From assembly GCF_001792815.1 (NCBI RefSeq), contig NZ_CP017674.1:1054001-1118000 (forward strand): a stretch of DNA of 64,000 bases, in the 5' to 3' direction. Origin of the DNA: Microbacterium sp. BH-3-3-3 (lineage in GTDB: Bacteria > Actinomycetota > Actinomycetes > Actinomycetales > Microbacteriaceae). The translations under genes and the position numbers were made by a program. Each line of letters opens with the position of its first letter. Position 1 is the stretch's first letter. The notes under the pieces are model-generated. The model saw only the letters and a list, made by a program, of their open reading frames with translations. It searched no databases and was not told where the DNA came from. Below, in pieces: positions 43,824-52,960 of this stretch.

Positions 43824-44528
43824 ATGCCCCCACGGCAAGACTCCTCCCCCGCCTCGCAGACTCTGAGTCGCGGCATCCGCCTGCTCGAAGAGCTCGCCGA
43901 TGCTCGGAGCCCCCTCACCATCGACGAGCTCGCGGAGCGCGTCGATCTGCACCGCTCGGTGACGTACCGGCTGCTGCGCACGCTCGAAGACCACGGGCTC
44001 GTCTCTCGGGATGCCGCGGGCGCGGTGCGCCTGGGAACGGGCCTGGCCGCCCTCGCCGCGGGCGTCGCCGCCGACCTGCAGGCCGAGGCCCTGCCCGAAC
44101 TCACCGCCGCGGCGAACGACCTGGGCATGACGTGCTTCCTCGTCGTGCTCGACCACGACGAATGCGTGACCCTCGTCAGCGTCGAGCCGCGGCACACGGT
44201 CACCGCCGTGGCGCAGCGGCCCGGGTCGCGGCATCCGGTCACCCGGGGCGCCCCCGGCCGCGCGATCCTCGCGCAGCTCCCCCCGCGCCGGTGGCCCGAC
44301 GACGTCGACGCGCGGCTCGCGTCGGAGGTGGCCGACGCCGCGGAGCGCGGCTGGGCGACGAGTCACGACGAGGTGATCCCCACGTTCCGCGCCGTCGCGG
44401 TGCCCCTCGCCGTGCAGGGGCGCGAGCCCGCCGCCGTCGCCGCCGTGCACGTGGCGACCGACCTCGACGACGCGGCGATCGCGGCGCGGCTGACGGCCGC
44501 GGCCGACGCGATCCGCTCGGCGCTTTAG
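43824..44528 (+). CDS. IclR-family transcriptional regulator
   Basis: Regulator of 234 residues. The winged helix-turn-helix occupies about residues 10-75 (LSRGIRLLEELADARSPLTI, then LHRSVTYRLLRTLEDHGLV) and the C-terminal ligand domain follows. It diverges from the aromatic hydroxylase gene, the standard place for an IclR protein controlling aromatic catabolism. The ligand is probably the hydroxylase substrate, by inference. Confidence 0.9.
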   Translation: MPPRQDSSPASQTLSRGIRLLEELADARSPLTIDELAERVDLHRSVTYRLLRTLEDHGLVSRDAAGAVRLGTGLAALAAGVAADLQAEALPELTAAANDLGMTCFLVVLDHDECVTLVSVEPRHTVTAVAQRPGSRHPVTRGAPGRAILAQLPPRRWPDDVDARLASEVADAAERGWATSHDEVIPTFRAVAVPLAVQGREPAAVAAVHVATDLDDAAIAARLTAAADAIRSAL

Positions 44529-44729
44529 TTCAGCCCGACACCCGAGGCCGCGCGCGGCCGGGCGAGCGGGCCGAGCGGGATCGCACGCGATGTCACGGGT
44601 CGGCGTCGTTGTTCCCTCCCCAGGGCCGGCGACCCCGGCACGGAAGCGCACGCTCAGGCATCCGGTGTGCACGGGCAGACAACGCCCCACCGCGCGCGCC
44701 GGGTGAGAGTGGATGCCGGAGGCCACACC

Positions 44730-46751
44730 ATGCACGAACACGCCCACGCCGTCCCCGACCAGGCGATGGAGAACCCCGACCTCGAGACCGCGGGCGACAC
44801 CCCGCCGGCGACGCATCCCCTCGATCCGCTGAGCGCCGAAGAGATCGAGCGCGCCCGCGACGTCCTCGTCGCGGCGGGGCTGCTCGGCGAGAGCGTGCGC
44901 GTGCCGATGCTGCTGCCGGCCGAACCCGACAAGAAGGCCGTGGCGACCTGGCATCCGGGAGACCCCCTCGACCGTCGCGCCGACGTGACCCTGCTCGACA
45001 CCGCGACCGGAGAGGTGACCGAGGCGATAGTGGCGATCACCGCGGGCGAGGTGGTGAGCAGCCGCCGGTACGCCGCCGACGCCCCTCCCTACGGTCAGCC
45101 GCAGTACCTGTTCGAGGAGTACGAGCGGGCCGCCGAGCTCGTCAAGGCCTCGCCCGAGTGGCGGGCCGCGATGCAGCGACGGGGCCTGGCCGACCGCATC
45201 GACCTGGCGTTCTGCACACCGCTCGCTCCCGGCTTCGTCGGGCGCGAGAACGAGGTCGGACGCCGCGTCATCCGGTCACTGACCTTCCTGCGCGACAGCG
45301 ACGACGACATCGCCTGGGCGCACCCCGTCGAGGGTCTCATCGTGCACATCGACCTCACCGCGAACCGCGTGATCGGGATCGAGGACGAGGGCGACGTGCC
45401 CGTTCCCGCGGGCAGCGGCCGCTACGACCCGCAGGCCACCGGCCCCGCCCGCGAGACGCTGAAACCGATCGAGATCACACAGCCCGAGGGGCCCAGCTTC
45501 CACGTGTCGGGCTCGCACGTGCAGTGGGAGAACTGGTCGCTGCGCGTCGACTTCAACGCCCGCGAGGGTCTCGTGCTGCACGACGTGCGCTTCGACGACC
45601 GCCCGGTGCTCTCGCGCGCGAGCGTGCCCGAGATGGTCGTCCCCTACGGCGACACCAGCAACACGCGCTTCTGGATCAGCTACTTCGACGCCGGCGAGTA
45701 CCTGCTCGGCAAGAACGCGAACCACCTCGAGCTCGGATGCGACTGCCTCGGCGTCATCCACTACTTCGACGGGCACGTCGCCGACGACCACGGGCACGCG
45801 ATGCGCATCCCGAACGCGGTGTGCATGCACGAGGAGGACTATGGCGTGCTGTGGAAGCACACCGAGCCCGGCCCGGTCGGCTCGCACGTGCGCCGCTCGC
45901 GCCGCCTGGTGGTGTCGTACTTCGCCACCATCGGCAACTACGACTACGGCTTCTTCTGGTACTTCTACCTCGACGGCTCGATCCAGGTCGAGGCCAAGGC
46001 CACCGGCATCGTGTTCGTCGGCGGCGGGGAGCCCGGCTCGACCAACCGCCACGCCCCCGAGATCGCCCCCGGCGTCTTCGCCCCCGTGCACCAGCACCTG
46101 TTCTCGGCGCGCCTCGACATGGCGATCGACGGCGACGAGAACCGGCTGTTCGAAGTGGATGCCGTGCGCATTCCGATGGGCGACGACAACCCCTTCGGCA
46201 ACGCCTTCACCTGGTCGCACACGCCGCTTCGCACCGAGCACGAGGCGCAGCGCGAGGCCGACACCTCGGTCGCCCGGGTCTGGGAGGTGCAGTCGACCAG
46301 CCGCGCCAATCACGTCGGAAAGCCGACCGCCTATCACCTCATCCCCGAGCCGACGGCGCTGCTCATGGCGGATCCGGCCTCGACCGTCGCCGCCCGCGCC
46401 GCCTTCGCCACCAAGCATCTCTGGGGCACCGCGTACGACCCCGAGGAGCGCTGGCCCGCCGGTCGCTACCCCAACGCCCACGCCGGAGGCGCGGGGCTTC
46501 CGGCGTACACCGCCGACGACCGCTCGATCGACGGCGCAGACCTCGTGCTCTGGCACACCTTCGGCCTCACGCACGTGCCGAGGCCCGAGGACTGGCCGAT
46601 CATGCCGGTCGACTACGCCGGGTTCTGGTTGAAGCCCTACGGCTTCCTCGACCGCAACCCCGCGCTCGACCTGCCCGAGGCGACGCAGGCGCACGCGCCG
46701 GGCGGCGACGGGTGCTGCGGCGGGGGTGACGCCTGCCACTGCGGGCACTGA
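44730..46751 (+). CDS. tynA: Copper-containing primary amine oxidase
   Basis: Oxidises a primary amine (tyramine, phenylethylamine or similar) to the aldehyde, ammonia and H2O2. The 673-residue protein has the catalytic-base region YFDAGEYLLG, the TPQ precursor Tyr404 in TIGNYDYGFFW, and copper ligands in HQHLF and near WHTFGLTHVPRPEDWPIMP. There is no signal peptide, so it is probably cytosolic. The tail is rich in Cys and His (GCCGGGDACHCGH), unlike typical family ends. ATG at 44730 has GGAGG seven bases upstream. A FeaR-like AraC gene, an amine-type permease and moaF follow. Confidence 0.94.
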   Translation: MHEHAHAVPDQAMENPDLETAGDTPPATHPLDPLSAEEIERARDVLVAAGLLGESVRVPMLLPAEPDKKAVATWHPGDPLDRRADVTLLDTATGEVTEAIVAITAGEVVSSRRYAADAPPYGQPQYLFEEYERAAELVKASPEWRAAMQRRGLADRIDLAFCTPLAPGFVGRENEVGRRVIRSLTFLRDSDDDIAWAHPVEGLIVHIDLTANRVIGIEDEGDVPVPAGSGRYDPQATGPARETLKPIEITQPEGPSFHVSGSHVQWENWSLRVDFNAREGLVLHDVRFDDRPVLSRASVPEMVVPYGDTSNTRFWISYFDAGEYLLGKNANHLELGCDCLGVIHYFDGHVADDHGHAMRIPNAVCMHEEDYGVLWKHTEPGPVGSHVRRSRRLVVSYFATIGNYDYGFFWYFYLDGSIQVEAKATGIVFVGGGEPGSTNRHAPEIAPGVFAPVHQHLFSARLDMAIDGDENRLFEVDAVRIPMGDDNPFGNAFTWSHTPLRTEHEAQREADTSVARVWEVQSTSRANHVGKPTAYHLIPEPTALLMADPASTVAARAAFATKHLWGTAYDPEERWPAGRYPNAHAGGAGLPAYTADDRSIDGADLVLWHTFGLTHVPRPEDWPIMPVDYAGFWLKPYGFLDRNPALDLPEATQAHAPGGDGCCGGGDACHCGH

Positions 46752-46790
46752 CGGAGAGCGGTTCCGGCGTCGGGGAGCGCGATGGCGCCG

Positions 46791-46870
46791 GCATGACCTC
46801 CGCGATGTGCACGACCTCAGCCCCAGGGCCCCGGATGCCACGGAGATTGCGCGCATCGCGGAGGTTATGC
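46791..46870. repeat. 80-bp inverted-end intergenic element after the amine oxidase gene
   Basis: ACCTCCGCGATG at 46796-46807 and its exact complement at 46854-46865; extending to 20 bases per arm there are 18 matches. The centre contains GGATGCC. It may be the terminator of the amine oxidase gene or another palindromic repeat of the kind seen at 41785-41853. Confidence 0.55.
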
Positions 46871-46912
46871 CCGCGCGAGGCGGCGGCGGCCAGGCGACGC
46901 GGGCCCGCCGGA

Positions 46913-46918
46913 TAAAAT
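46913..46918 (+). promoter_or_regulatory. Putative -10 box of the TetR gene
   Basis: TAAAAT in a GC-rich setting, 36 bases before the GTG start. AAGAAGGA follows as ribosome site. No clear -35. Confidence 0.4.
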
Positions 46919-46954
46919 GGGCCGATCCCCGGCGACCCGAGAAGAAGGACGTCC

Positions 46955-47548
46955 GTGCCCCGACTCGTCGACCACGAAGCCCGCCGACGTGAGATCGTGC
47001 AGGCCACCTGGCGCCTCATCGCGGAGCGCGGGATCGAGGCCACGACCATGCGCGGCCTCGCCCGCGAGCTGGGACTGGCCAACGGCAGCGTCACGCACTA
47101 CTTCCCCGACAAGAGCGCGATCCTCACCGCCGCGTTCGCGCACGTGTTCGCCGCGACCACGGCGCGCTTCGCGCAGGAGCGCGCCCGCACCGGCGTCGTG
47201 GGACTCGCGGCCCTGCGCGCCTTCCTCTTGGAGGCGGCTCCGATCGACGAGGAGCGCTCCCTCGAGGCGCGCATCGTCATCGCCTTCCTCGAGTACGCCG
47301 CCGCAGACCCGGCGCTCGCCGAGATGTTCCGCGGCCTCATGCGGCAGTGGCAGGAAGCCTTCGTCGCGATGGTGGCCGAGGCGCAGGACCGCGGCGAGGT
47401 CCGCGCGGGGCTCGACGTGCAGGCCGTGAGCGATGCGATCCTGCACGCGGTGAACGGGATGCAGGCCAATGGCGTGCTGTTCCCCGAGACGGCGCGCGAA
47501 GAGCGCATGCTCGCCACCGTCGATGCCCTCGTCGACATGCTCCGCTGA
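46955..47548 (+). CDS. TetR-family transcriptional regulator
   Basis: Repressor of 197 residues. The DNA-binding helices read REIVQATWRLIAERGIEATTMRGLARELGLANGSVTHYF in two stretches (about residues 12-50), and the rest is a helical ligand domain. GTG start with AAGAAGGA upstream. Between the amine oxidase and AraC genes it probably controls amine catabolism. A GCGAC-AATTG-GTCGC palindrome lies 10 bases after its stop. Confidence 0.9.
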   Translation: MPRLVDHEARRREIVQATWRLIAERGIEATTMRGLARELGLANGSVTHYFPDKSAILTAAFAHVFAATTARFAQERARTGVVGLAALRAFLLEAAPIDEERSLEARIVIAFLEYAAADPALAEMFRGLMRQWQEAFVAMVAEAQDRGEVRAGLDVQAVSDAILHAVNGMQANGVLFPETAREERMLATVDALVDMLR

Positions 47549-47558
47549 CGACTCTCTC

Positions 47559-47573
47559 GCGACAATTGGTCGC
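47559..47573. promoter_or_regulatory. Palindrome GCGAC-AATTG-GTCGC upstream of the AraC gene
   Basis: Five-base arms around AATTG, 11 bases after the TetR stop and 92 bases before the AraC start. Could be a TetR operator controlling the AraC gene or a small hairpin. Confidence 0.3.
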
Positions 47574-47664
47574 CAGGTGTAACATTCGGGAAACTTTGGC
47601 TCTACAAGCGTCGGATAAAAATGACGTGGGAGCTCAGGAGTCGAGGGAAACGAGGAGGTCTCCC

Positions 47665-48621
47665 ATGTCGATCACCACCACCCGCCCGCAACCGGGCGTC
47701 ACCGCCATCCACGCCGCCGATCTCACCGCGTTCCGCGCGGCCGTCGACGACAGCTTCGTTCCTCTGCACGTCACCGCCGCCGACCCCGACCGCTTCCGCG
47801 GCACAATTCGGGCGGCCTGCGCCGACGGCATCCACGTCAGTACCGTCGCCGCCTCCGCCCACGTGGTCGAACGCACCCCCGACCTGATCGCTCGCGCCGA
47901 CGGCCCGGCCGTGAAGATGAGCCTGATGCTCGCGGGCACGGGCCTGCTGATCCAGGACGGCCGCGAGGCGCTCCTGCGTCCGGGCGACTTCGCCGTCTAC
48001 GACACCTCCCGGCCGTACTCGCTGTGCTTCAGCGGCGAGTTCCGCACCATCGTGACGATGTTCGCGCCCAGCGCGCTGCCCCTGCCGCCGTCGGCACTCG
48101 CGCAGCTCACCGCCGTGCGCGTGCCCGGCGACGGGGGCCTCGGCGGGGTCGTGGCACCCTTCCTCGCCCAGTTGGGCACGCATCTCGACCAGGTGGCGAG
48201 CCCGTCGGGATCGCGCCTGGTGCACACCGCGCTCGACCTGCTGGCCACCGTCTACGCCCACGAGCTGGGCAGCGACGTGTCGGCGGGCGATCCGCACGCC
48301 GCCCTCCGGCGCCGCGTCGAGGAGCACATCGACACGCACCTGGCCTCGGCCGAGCTGTCGCCCGGGGCGATCGCCGCCGCGCACTACATCTCGACCCGGC
48401 ACCTGCACACGCTGTTCCAGGGCGGGGGGACGACGGTGGCCGCGCTCATCCGCACGCGGCGCCTGGAGCGCTGCCGCCGCGACCTGACCGACCCGCTGCT
48501 CGCCGACCAGTCGGTGTCGGCGATCGGCGCGCGCTGGGGGTTCCCGGATGCCGCGCACTTCAGCCGCACGTTCAAGTCGGCGTTCGGCTTCTCACCGAGC
48601 GAGTGCCGCGCCGCGCACTGA
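47665..48621 (+). CDS. AraC-family regulator, FeaR-like
   Basis: Activator-type regulator of 318 residues. The N-terminal half is the AraC-binding-like domain (LLRPGDFAVYDTSRPYSLCF), and the C-terminal half has two helix-turn-helices ending WGFPDAAHFSRTFKSAFGFSPSECRAAH. In enteric bacteria FeaR of this domain layout activates the amine oxidase gene tynA; the same pairing is found here. GAGGAGG precedes the ATG. Confidence 0.9.
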   Translation: MSITTTRPQPGVTAIHAADLTAFRAAVDDSFVPLHVTAADPDRFRGTIRAACADGIHVSTVAASAHVVERTPDLIARADGPAVKMSLMLAGTGLLIQDGREALLRPGDFAVYDTSRPYSLCFSGEFRTIVTMFAPSALPLPPSALAQLTAVRVPGDGGLGGVVAPFLAQLGTHLDQVASPSGSRLVHTALDLLATVYAHELGSDVSAGDPHAALRRRVEEHIDTHLASAELSPGAIAAAHYISTRHLHTLFQGGGTTVAALIRTRRLERCRRDLTDPLLADQSVSAIGARWGFPDAAHFSRTFKSAFGFSPSECRAAH

Positions 48622-48688
48622 TCGGCGCGGGTCGCCGCCTCTTCTCGTCGCCCGCTCCGGCGAGCCGCACGCTCGCGCGGAGCAGCCC

Positions 48689-49492
48689 TCACATGCCCGC
48701 GTGATCGAACGCGATCGTGGGCACGTCGACCACGTGCGCCCCGCCGTCCGCCACGATCGTCGCCCCCGTGATGTACGACGACTCCGGCGAGGCGAGGAAG
48801 CGCACGACCGCGGCGATCTCGTCGGGCTGCGCGGGGCGCCGGAGCGGCACGTCGGCGGTGACGGCGGCGTACGCCGCGGCGCGGTCGTCGAGGCCCGCCG
48901 CCGCGGCGAAGGCGTCCATCTCGTCATCGGCCATGGGGGTGGCCACCCACCCGGGGCAGACGGTGTTGACCCGTACGCCGTGGCGTCCGTAGTCGCGCGC
49001 GAGCGAGCGGGTGAGCCCGATCAGCGCGTGCTTGCCGACGGTGTAGCCGGCCACCGAGGGGCCCGCCGCCAATCCCGCGATCGACGACATCACCACCACC
49101 CGCCCCCGCGCCGCGATCAGGGCGGGAAGCGCCGCCCGGACGATCACGAACGCCGTGGTGACGTTGGCGCGCAGCGCCGTCTCCCACGCCACGTCGTCGG
49201 TGTCGGCGACGGTCGCGAAGCCGTGTCCGCCGGCATTGGCGACGACGATGTCGAGTCGCCCGTGCGCCTCCACGACGCCGCCGACGAGGGCGGCGGCGGC
49301 CGCGGAGTCCGCCGCGTCCGCGGCGACAGCGGTACCGCCGATCTCGGCGGCGACGCGTTCGAGAGGCTCGCGGCGGCGCCCCGTCACGACGACGTGCGCG
49401 CCCGCGCGCGCGAGGCGCCGGGCGACCGCCTCGCCGATGCCGGTGCCTCCCCCGGTGACCAGGGCCACCTGACCGTGCAATTCCGCATCCAT
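48689..49492 (-). CDS. Short-chain dehydrogenase/reductase
   Basis: NAD(P)-dependent oxidoreductase of 267 residues. It has the cofactor motif TGGGTGIGEA, the NAG block VVANAGG, catalytic Ser in SSIAGL, YTVGK and the PGWVATPMADDE segment. ATG at 49490-49492 has AGAGGGA upstream. It precedes, on the minus strand, nothing but the convergent AraC gene, and follows another SDR gene 49 bases away; both may process aldehydes or alcohols from the amines. Substrate unknown. Confidence 0.88.
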   Translation of the reverse strand: MDAELHGQVALVTGGGTGIGEAVARRLARAGAHVVVTGRRREPLERVAAEIGGTAVAADAADSAAAAALVGGVVEAHGRLDIVVANAGGHGFATVADTDDVAWETALRANVTTAFVIVRAALPALIAARGRVVVMSSIAGLAAGPSVAGYTVGKHALIGLTRSLARDYGRHGVRVNTVCPGWVATPMADDEMDAFAAAAGLDDRAAAYAAVTADVPLRRPAQPDEIAAVVRFLASPESSYITGATIVADGGAHVVDVPTIAFDHAGM

Positions 49493-49541
49493 TCGTCCCT
49501 CTTTCCGCCCGTGCGCACGCACGGGGCTCTCGTTCATCCGC

Positions 49542-50273
49542 TCAGGCGGGAAAACCGGACCGGGCGCTGACGCCGAAATCCGACACCCAGGTGGCCGCCG
49601 ACACCGGTCGCAGGCGCGGGGATGCCAGAAGCACGACCTGGTCGGCCACCTCGGCCGCCGTCTGCACCGGGTACTCCGCGCCGGCGAAGCCGTCCGGCAT
49701 CCCGAGGTCGCCCCGGCTCATCGGGGTGTCGACGATCGAGGGGCACACGGCGTTGACGCGGATCCCCTCGGGCGCCAGCTCGACGGCGGCGGCACGGGCC
49801 AGTTGCAGCACCGCGGCCTTCGACGCGCCGTACGGCGCCATGCCGGGGCTCGCGACGAGGGCCGAGTCGCTCGCGACCACGACCACCGCGGGGGCGTCGG
49901 ACGCGCGCAGCCACGGCAGCGCCGCGCGCAGCGTCACGAAGGCGCCCGTGACGTTGACGGCGAACACCCGCTCCCACGCCCCGATCGACGTCTCCCCCAG
50001 CGGCGTGCCCACCGGCCCCGAGATCCCGGCGGCCAGCACGAGCACGTCGATCCCGCCGAGCTCCCGCGCGCACGCGTCGACCGCGGCGGCGGCCGCGTCG
50101 GCATCCGCGAGATCGACGACGAAGGCCGGACCCCCGAGCTCGCGCACGCGCGGGTCGAGGTCGACCGCTCCCACCCGCACGCCTTCCGCGGCGAGCGCGC
50201 GCACCGCCGCGCGGCCGATTCCGCCGGCGGCTCCCGTGACGAGGGCGCGGCGCGAGGTCAAGTGCAGGTCCAT
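49542..50273 (-). CDS. Short-chain dehydrogenase/reductase
   Basis: Second SDR, 243 residues, with TGAAGGIGRA, LAAGISGP in place of NNAG, a catalytic Ser in VASDSAL, YGASKAA and a C-terminal segment with VSDFGVSARSGFPA. ATG at 50271-50273 is preferred because AGGATGG lies upstream; another in-frame ATG lies nine bases earlier. It starts 157 bases from the divergent permease gene and forms a pair with the next SDR. Confidence 0.85.
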   Translation of the reverse strand: MDLHLTSRRALVTGAAGGIGRAAVRALAAEGVRVGAVDLDPRVRELGGPAFVVDLADADAAAAAVDACARELGGIDVLVLAAGISGPVGTPLGETSIGAWERVFAVNVTGAFVTLRAALPWLRASDAPAVVVVASDSALVASPGMAPYGASKAAVLQLARAAAVELAPEGIRVNAVCPSIVDTPMSRGDLGMPDGFAGAEYPVQTAAEVADQVVLLASPRLRPVSAATWVSDFGVSARSGFPA

Positions 50274-50430
50274 GCGGCCCATCCTGGACGCGGCGGCGGG
50301 AGGCGGAGGTCGTCCCTGCACGGACGCAACAGGCCCTCTCGCCCGCGGTCAAGTCGGGCGGGCGAGCGCGGAGCAAGATCGCTGCAACGGGCGCCGACGT
50401 GCGCTCGGAACCCGACCCGAAGGATTCGCC

Positions 50431-51912
50431 ATGACCGACTCGACCTCCCCCGGCTCGTCCACGGCGCTGCAGCGCGGCGCCCTGGGGGTCGCGGGCATCG
50501 TCTTCCTCGTGCTCGCCGCCGTCGCCCCTCTGACCGGCATCGTCGTGGTCGCCTCTCTCGCGATCGCGCTCGGCAACGGCGGAGGCACGCCCGCGTCGTT
50601 CCTGATCATCGCCGTCATCCTGCTGCTGTTCGCCGTGGGGTACGCGCAGATGTCGAAGCAGCTCGTCAACGCCGGCGGGTTCTACGCGTTCGTGGTCAAG
50701 GGCCTCGGACGCACGGGCGGACTGATCGCGGGGCTCATCGCCACCCTCGGCTACAACTTCTTCGTCGTGGGCACGATCGGCACCAGCGGCTTCTTCATGC
50801 AGTCGATCATCGCCGGACTCACCGGCTTCGACGTGCACTGGTACGTGTGGGGCCTGCTCTCGATCGTCGTGTGCTTCGTCCTGGCCCGCACGGGCGTCGA
50901 CTTCTCGTCGAAAGTGCTCGGCGTCGCCCTGGTGCTCGAGGTGCTGATGCTCGTCGTGTTCGACGTGTCGGTGCTCGTGCAGACCGGGTACGACCTGGGA
51001 GCCTTCTCACCCGAGGCCGTGTTCTCGGGATCGCTGCCCATCGGCCTGCTGCTCGCGGCGACCGGGTTCCTCGGGTTCGAAGCCACCGCCCTGTTCGGCG
51101 AAGAGGCGCGCAACCCGCTCAAGACCATCCCGCGGGCGACCTACACCGCCATCGTCGCGATCGGCGTCATCCTCGGAGTCACCACCTGGGCCATGGTCAG
51201 CGCCACGGGGGTCGCGCGGGCGCAGGCGACCGCGCAGGAGCACCTGGCCACCGGCGACCTCATCTTCAGCATCTCGGCCACCTACCTCGGCCCGCAGCTG
51301 ACGGTCGTGATGCAGGTGCTGCTGCTGGTGAGCCTGTTCGCCGCCATGCTCGCCTTCCACAACTCGGCGACCCGCTACCTCTACGCGCTCGGGCGCGCCC
51401 GCGTGCTGCCCTTCGCGCTCGCCCGCACCCGCTCCTCGGGTGCTCCGCAGCTCGCCGGGATCGTGCAGGCCGCGTTCGCCGCCGTCGTCGCGGGCCTGTT
51501 CGCCCTCGCGGGCCTCGACCCGATCCTGAACCTCGTCCCCGCCATGCTCGGCTTCGGCACGCTCGCCGTGATCGTGCTGCAGGCGCTGGCCGCGCTGTCG
51601 ATCGTCGTGTTCTTCCGCCGTCGCGGTGACCGCCGCTGGTGGAGCACGCTGATCGCGCCGGGCATCGGCTTCCTCGCACTGTCGATCATCGTGGTCCTGG
51701 CCGTCGTCAACTTCGACATCGTCGCCGGATCCAGCGAACCCGCCATCCGCCTGATGCCGCTGCTGCTCGTGGCGGCCGTCATCGGCGGCATCGGGTACGG
51801 CGCCTACCTGCGCCGCCGCAAGCCCGCGATCTACTCCGGCTTGTCCGACGACCTCGAGGCGTTCAACGTCGCCCCGGCCGAGCAGGGGAAAGACCCGGTT
51901 CCCGGACTCTGA
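50431..51912 (+). CDS. APC-superfamily amino acid/amine permease
   Basis: Membrane transporter of 493 residues with about 12 helices. The beginning GALGVAGIVFLVLAAVAPLTG, the segment NAGGFYAFVVKGLGRTGGLI and GFLGFEATALFGEEARNPLKTIPRA are typical of the APC family. Its place among the amine oxidase, FeaR-like and MoaF genes suggests import of an aromatic or aliphatic amine or its parent amino acid. AAGGA lies before the ATG. Confidence 0.9.
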   Translation: MTDSTSPGSSTALQRGALGVAGIVFLVLAAVAPLTGIVVVASLAIALGNGGGTPASFLIIAVILLLFAVGYAQMSKQLVNAGGFYAFVVKGLGRTGGLIAGLIATLGYNFFVVGTIGTSGFFMQSIIAGLTGFDVHWYVWGLLSIVVCFVLARTGVDFSSKVLGVALVLEVLMLVVFDVSVLVQTGYDLGAFSPEAVFSGSLPIGLLLAATGFLGFEATALFGEEARNPLKTIPRATYTAIVAIGVILGVTTWAMVSATGVARAQATAQEHLATGDLIFSISATYLGPQLTVVMQVLLLVSLFAAMLAFHNSATRYLYALGRARVLPFALARTRSSGAPQLAGIVQAAFAAVVAGLFALAGLDPILNLVPAMLGFGTLAVIVLQALAALSIVVFFRRRGDRRWWSTLIAPGIGFLALSIIVVLAVVNFDIVAGSSEPAIRLMPLLLVAAVIGGIGYGAYLRRRKPAIYSGLSDDLEAFNVAPAEQGKDPVPGL

Positions 51913-51941
51913 ACGACGATCCCGGATGCCGGGACCCCGGC

Positions 51942-52040
51942 CCCGCTCGCCGGCCTCACCCCCGCTCGCCAGGCCCCGCCCCCGCTCGCCGGGCCCCGCC
52001 CCCGCTCGCCCGCCCCAGCCGCACTCCCCGGCCTCACCCC
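51942..52040. repeat. 20-bp tandem repeat between permease and moaF
   Basis: Four to five imperfect units of CCCGCTCGCCGGGCCCCGCC run head to tail; units 51961-51980 and 51981-52000 differ at one base. The tract reads into no gene. Confidence 0.65.
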
Positions 52041-52099
52041 CGCACGGGCCCGGGGTCCGGCATCCGCCCCCTTCCGTTTCCACCCAGCAAGGAGATCGC

Positions 52100-52915
52100 A
52101 TGACCGACACCCTCAACCTGTCCGACACCCGCACCTGGCTGCCCCTCGACGGGCTCGCTCCCGGCTTCGACGCCGCCAAGGCCGAGCTCACCGACGACCT
52201 CGCGGGCCGCACGTTCACCACCGTCGACGAGCGGGGCGCGCAGACCGCGTACCGGTTCGACGCGGATGCCGTGGTGTGGGAGTCGGGGGCCGAGAGCGGC
52301 CGCGACGACGTCGAGGTCATCGAGGTCGACGAGGCGCTGTACTACGCGCAGTACACGCCCGCCGCGCACCCCGACACCGCCGTGACGCTCATCCTCGACC
52401 TGCGCAGCGGATACGCGCTGACGGTCGTGAGCGCGCTGGGCAGCGCCGAGCCCGGACGCACCGCGGTGCAGATGAGCTTCACGCCCGCGCGCATCGCCGA
52501 GCTCGAGGCGCACGGGGAGGCACCCGCGCCCACCGACGAGCTCATCGGTCGCCGCGTGCTGTGGGTGTACTCGACCGTGCACGCGTACGAGCACGTGTAC
52601 CTCTCGCCGCACTGGTACTCGTGGCACTGCCTCGCCGGCCCCGAGCAGGGCCTCGCCGACACCGACGAGAACACGGTGTGGCGCGTGCGTCCGGGCATCT
52701 ACGTCTTCACGTGGCGCGAGAAGGTCATCCCGTGCGGCTCGGTGACGATCGCCGACCACCGCGACCAGAAGGCCCTGCGCGCCCACGGCGTGCTCTTCGG
52801 CGCCGACGAGTCGAACAGCGGCGCCACGCACTTCACGTTCGGCGCGCACGGCCGCCTGCTGTCGAACACCGTGCACCCGCTCGAGTACGACCCGGCGCGT
52901 CCACTGGAGCGCTGA
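52100..52915 (+). CDS. moaF: MoaF (monoamine regulon protein)
   Basis: Protein of 271 residues matching the MoaF layout: an N-terminal MoaF domain (LAGRTFTTVDERGAQTAYRF) and a C-terminal domain with YEHVYLSPHWYSWHCLAGPEQ and ITWREKVIP-like FTWREKVIPCGS. The name comes from the Klebsiella monoamine regulon; old database labels linking it to molybdenum cofactor are misleading. Its biochemical role is not settled. Placed here with an amine oxidase and FeaR-like regulator it supports an amine degradation function for the region. AAGGAG lies seven bases before the ATG. Confidence 0.85.
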   Translation: MTDTLNLSDTRTWLPLDGLAPGFDAAKAELTDDLAGRTFTTVDERGAQTAYRFDADAVVWESGAESGRDDVEVIEVDEALYYAQYTPAAHPDTAVTLILDLRSGYALTVVSALGSAEPGRTAVQMSFTPARIAELEAHGEAPAPTDELIGRRVLWVYSTVHAYEHVYLSPHWYSWHCLAGPEQGLADTDENTVWRVRPGIYVFTWREKVIPCGSVTIADHRDQKALRAHGVLFGADESNSGATHFTFGAHGRLLSNTVHPLEYDPARPLER

Positions 52916-52930
52916 GGCCGGTCCCTCTCG

Positions 52931-52960
52931 AGAGCCGCGTCCCTTCGGGGGCGCGGCTCT
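52931..52960 (+). terminator. Terminator of moaF
   Basis: AGAGCCGCG/CGCGGCTCT, nine perfect pairs plus a CCC/GGG extension around TTCG, 15 bases after the stop. Confidence 0.65.

Noticed and set aside
47633..47641. A fourth copy of the ACTCCTGAG element
   Set aside because: CTCAGGAGT occurs once here without a partner arm at the expected distance.
52100..52915. Molybdenum cofactor biosynthesis role for MoaF
   Set aside because: The name reflects the monoamine regulon; no molybdenum cofactor genes are in the window.
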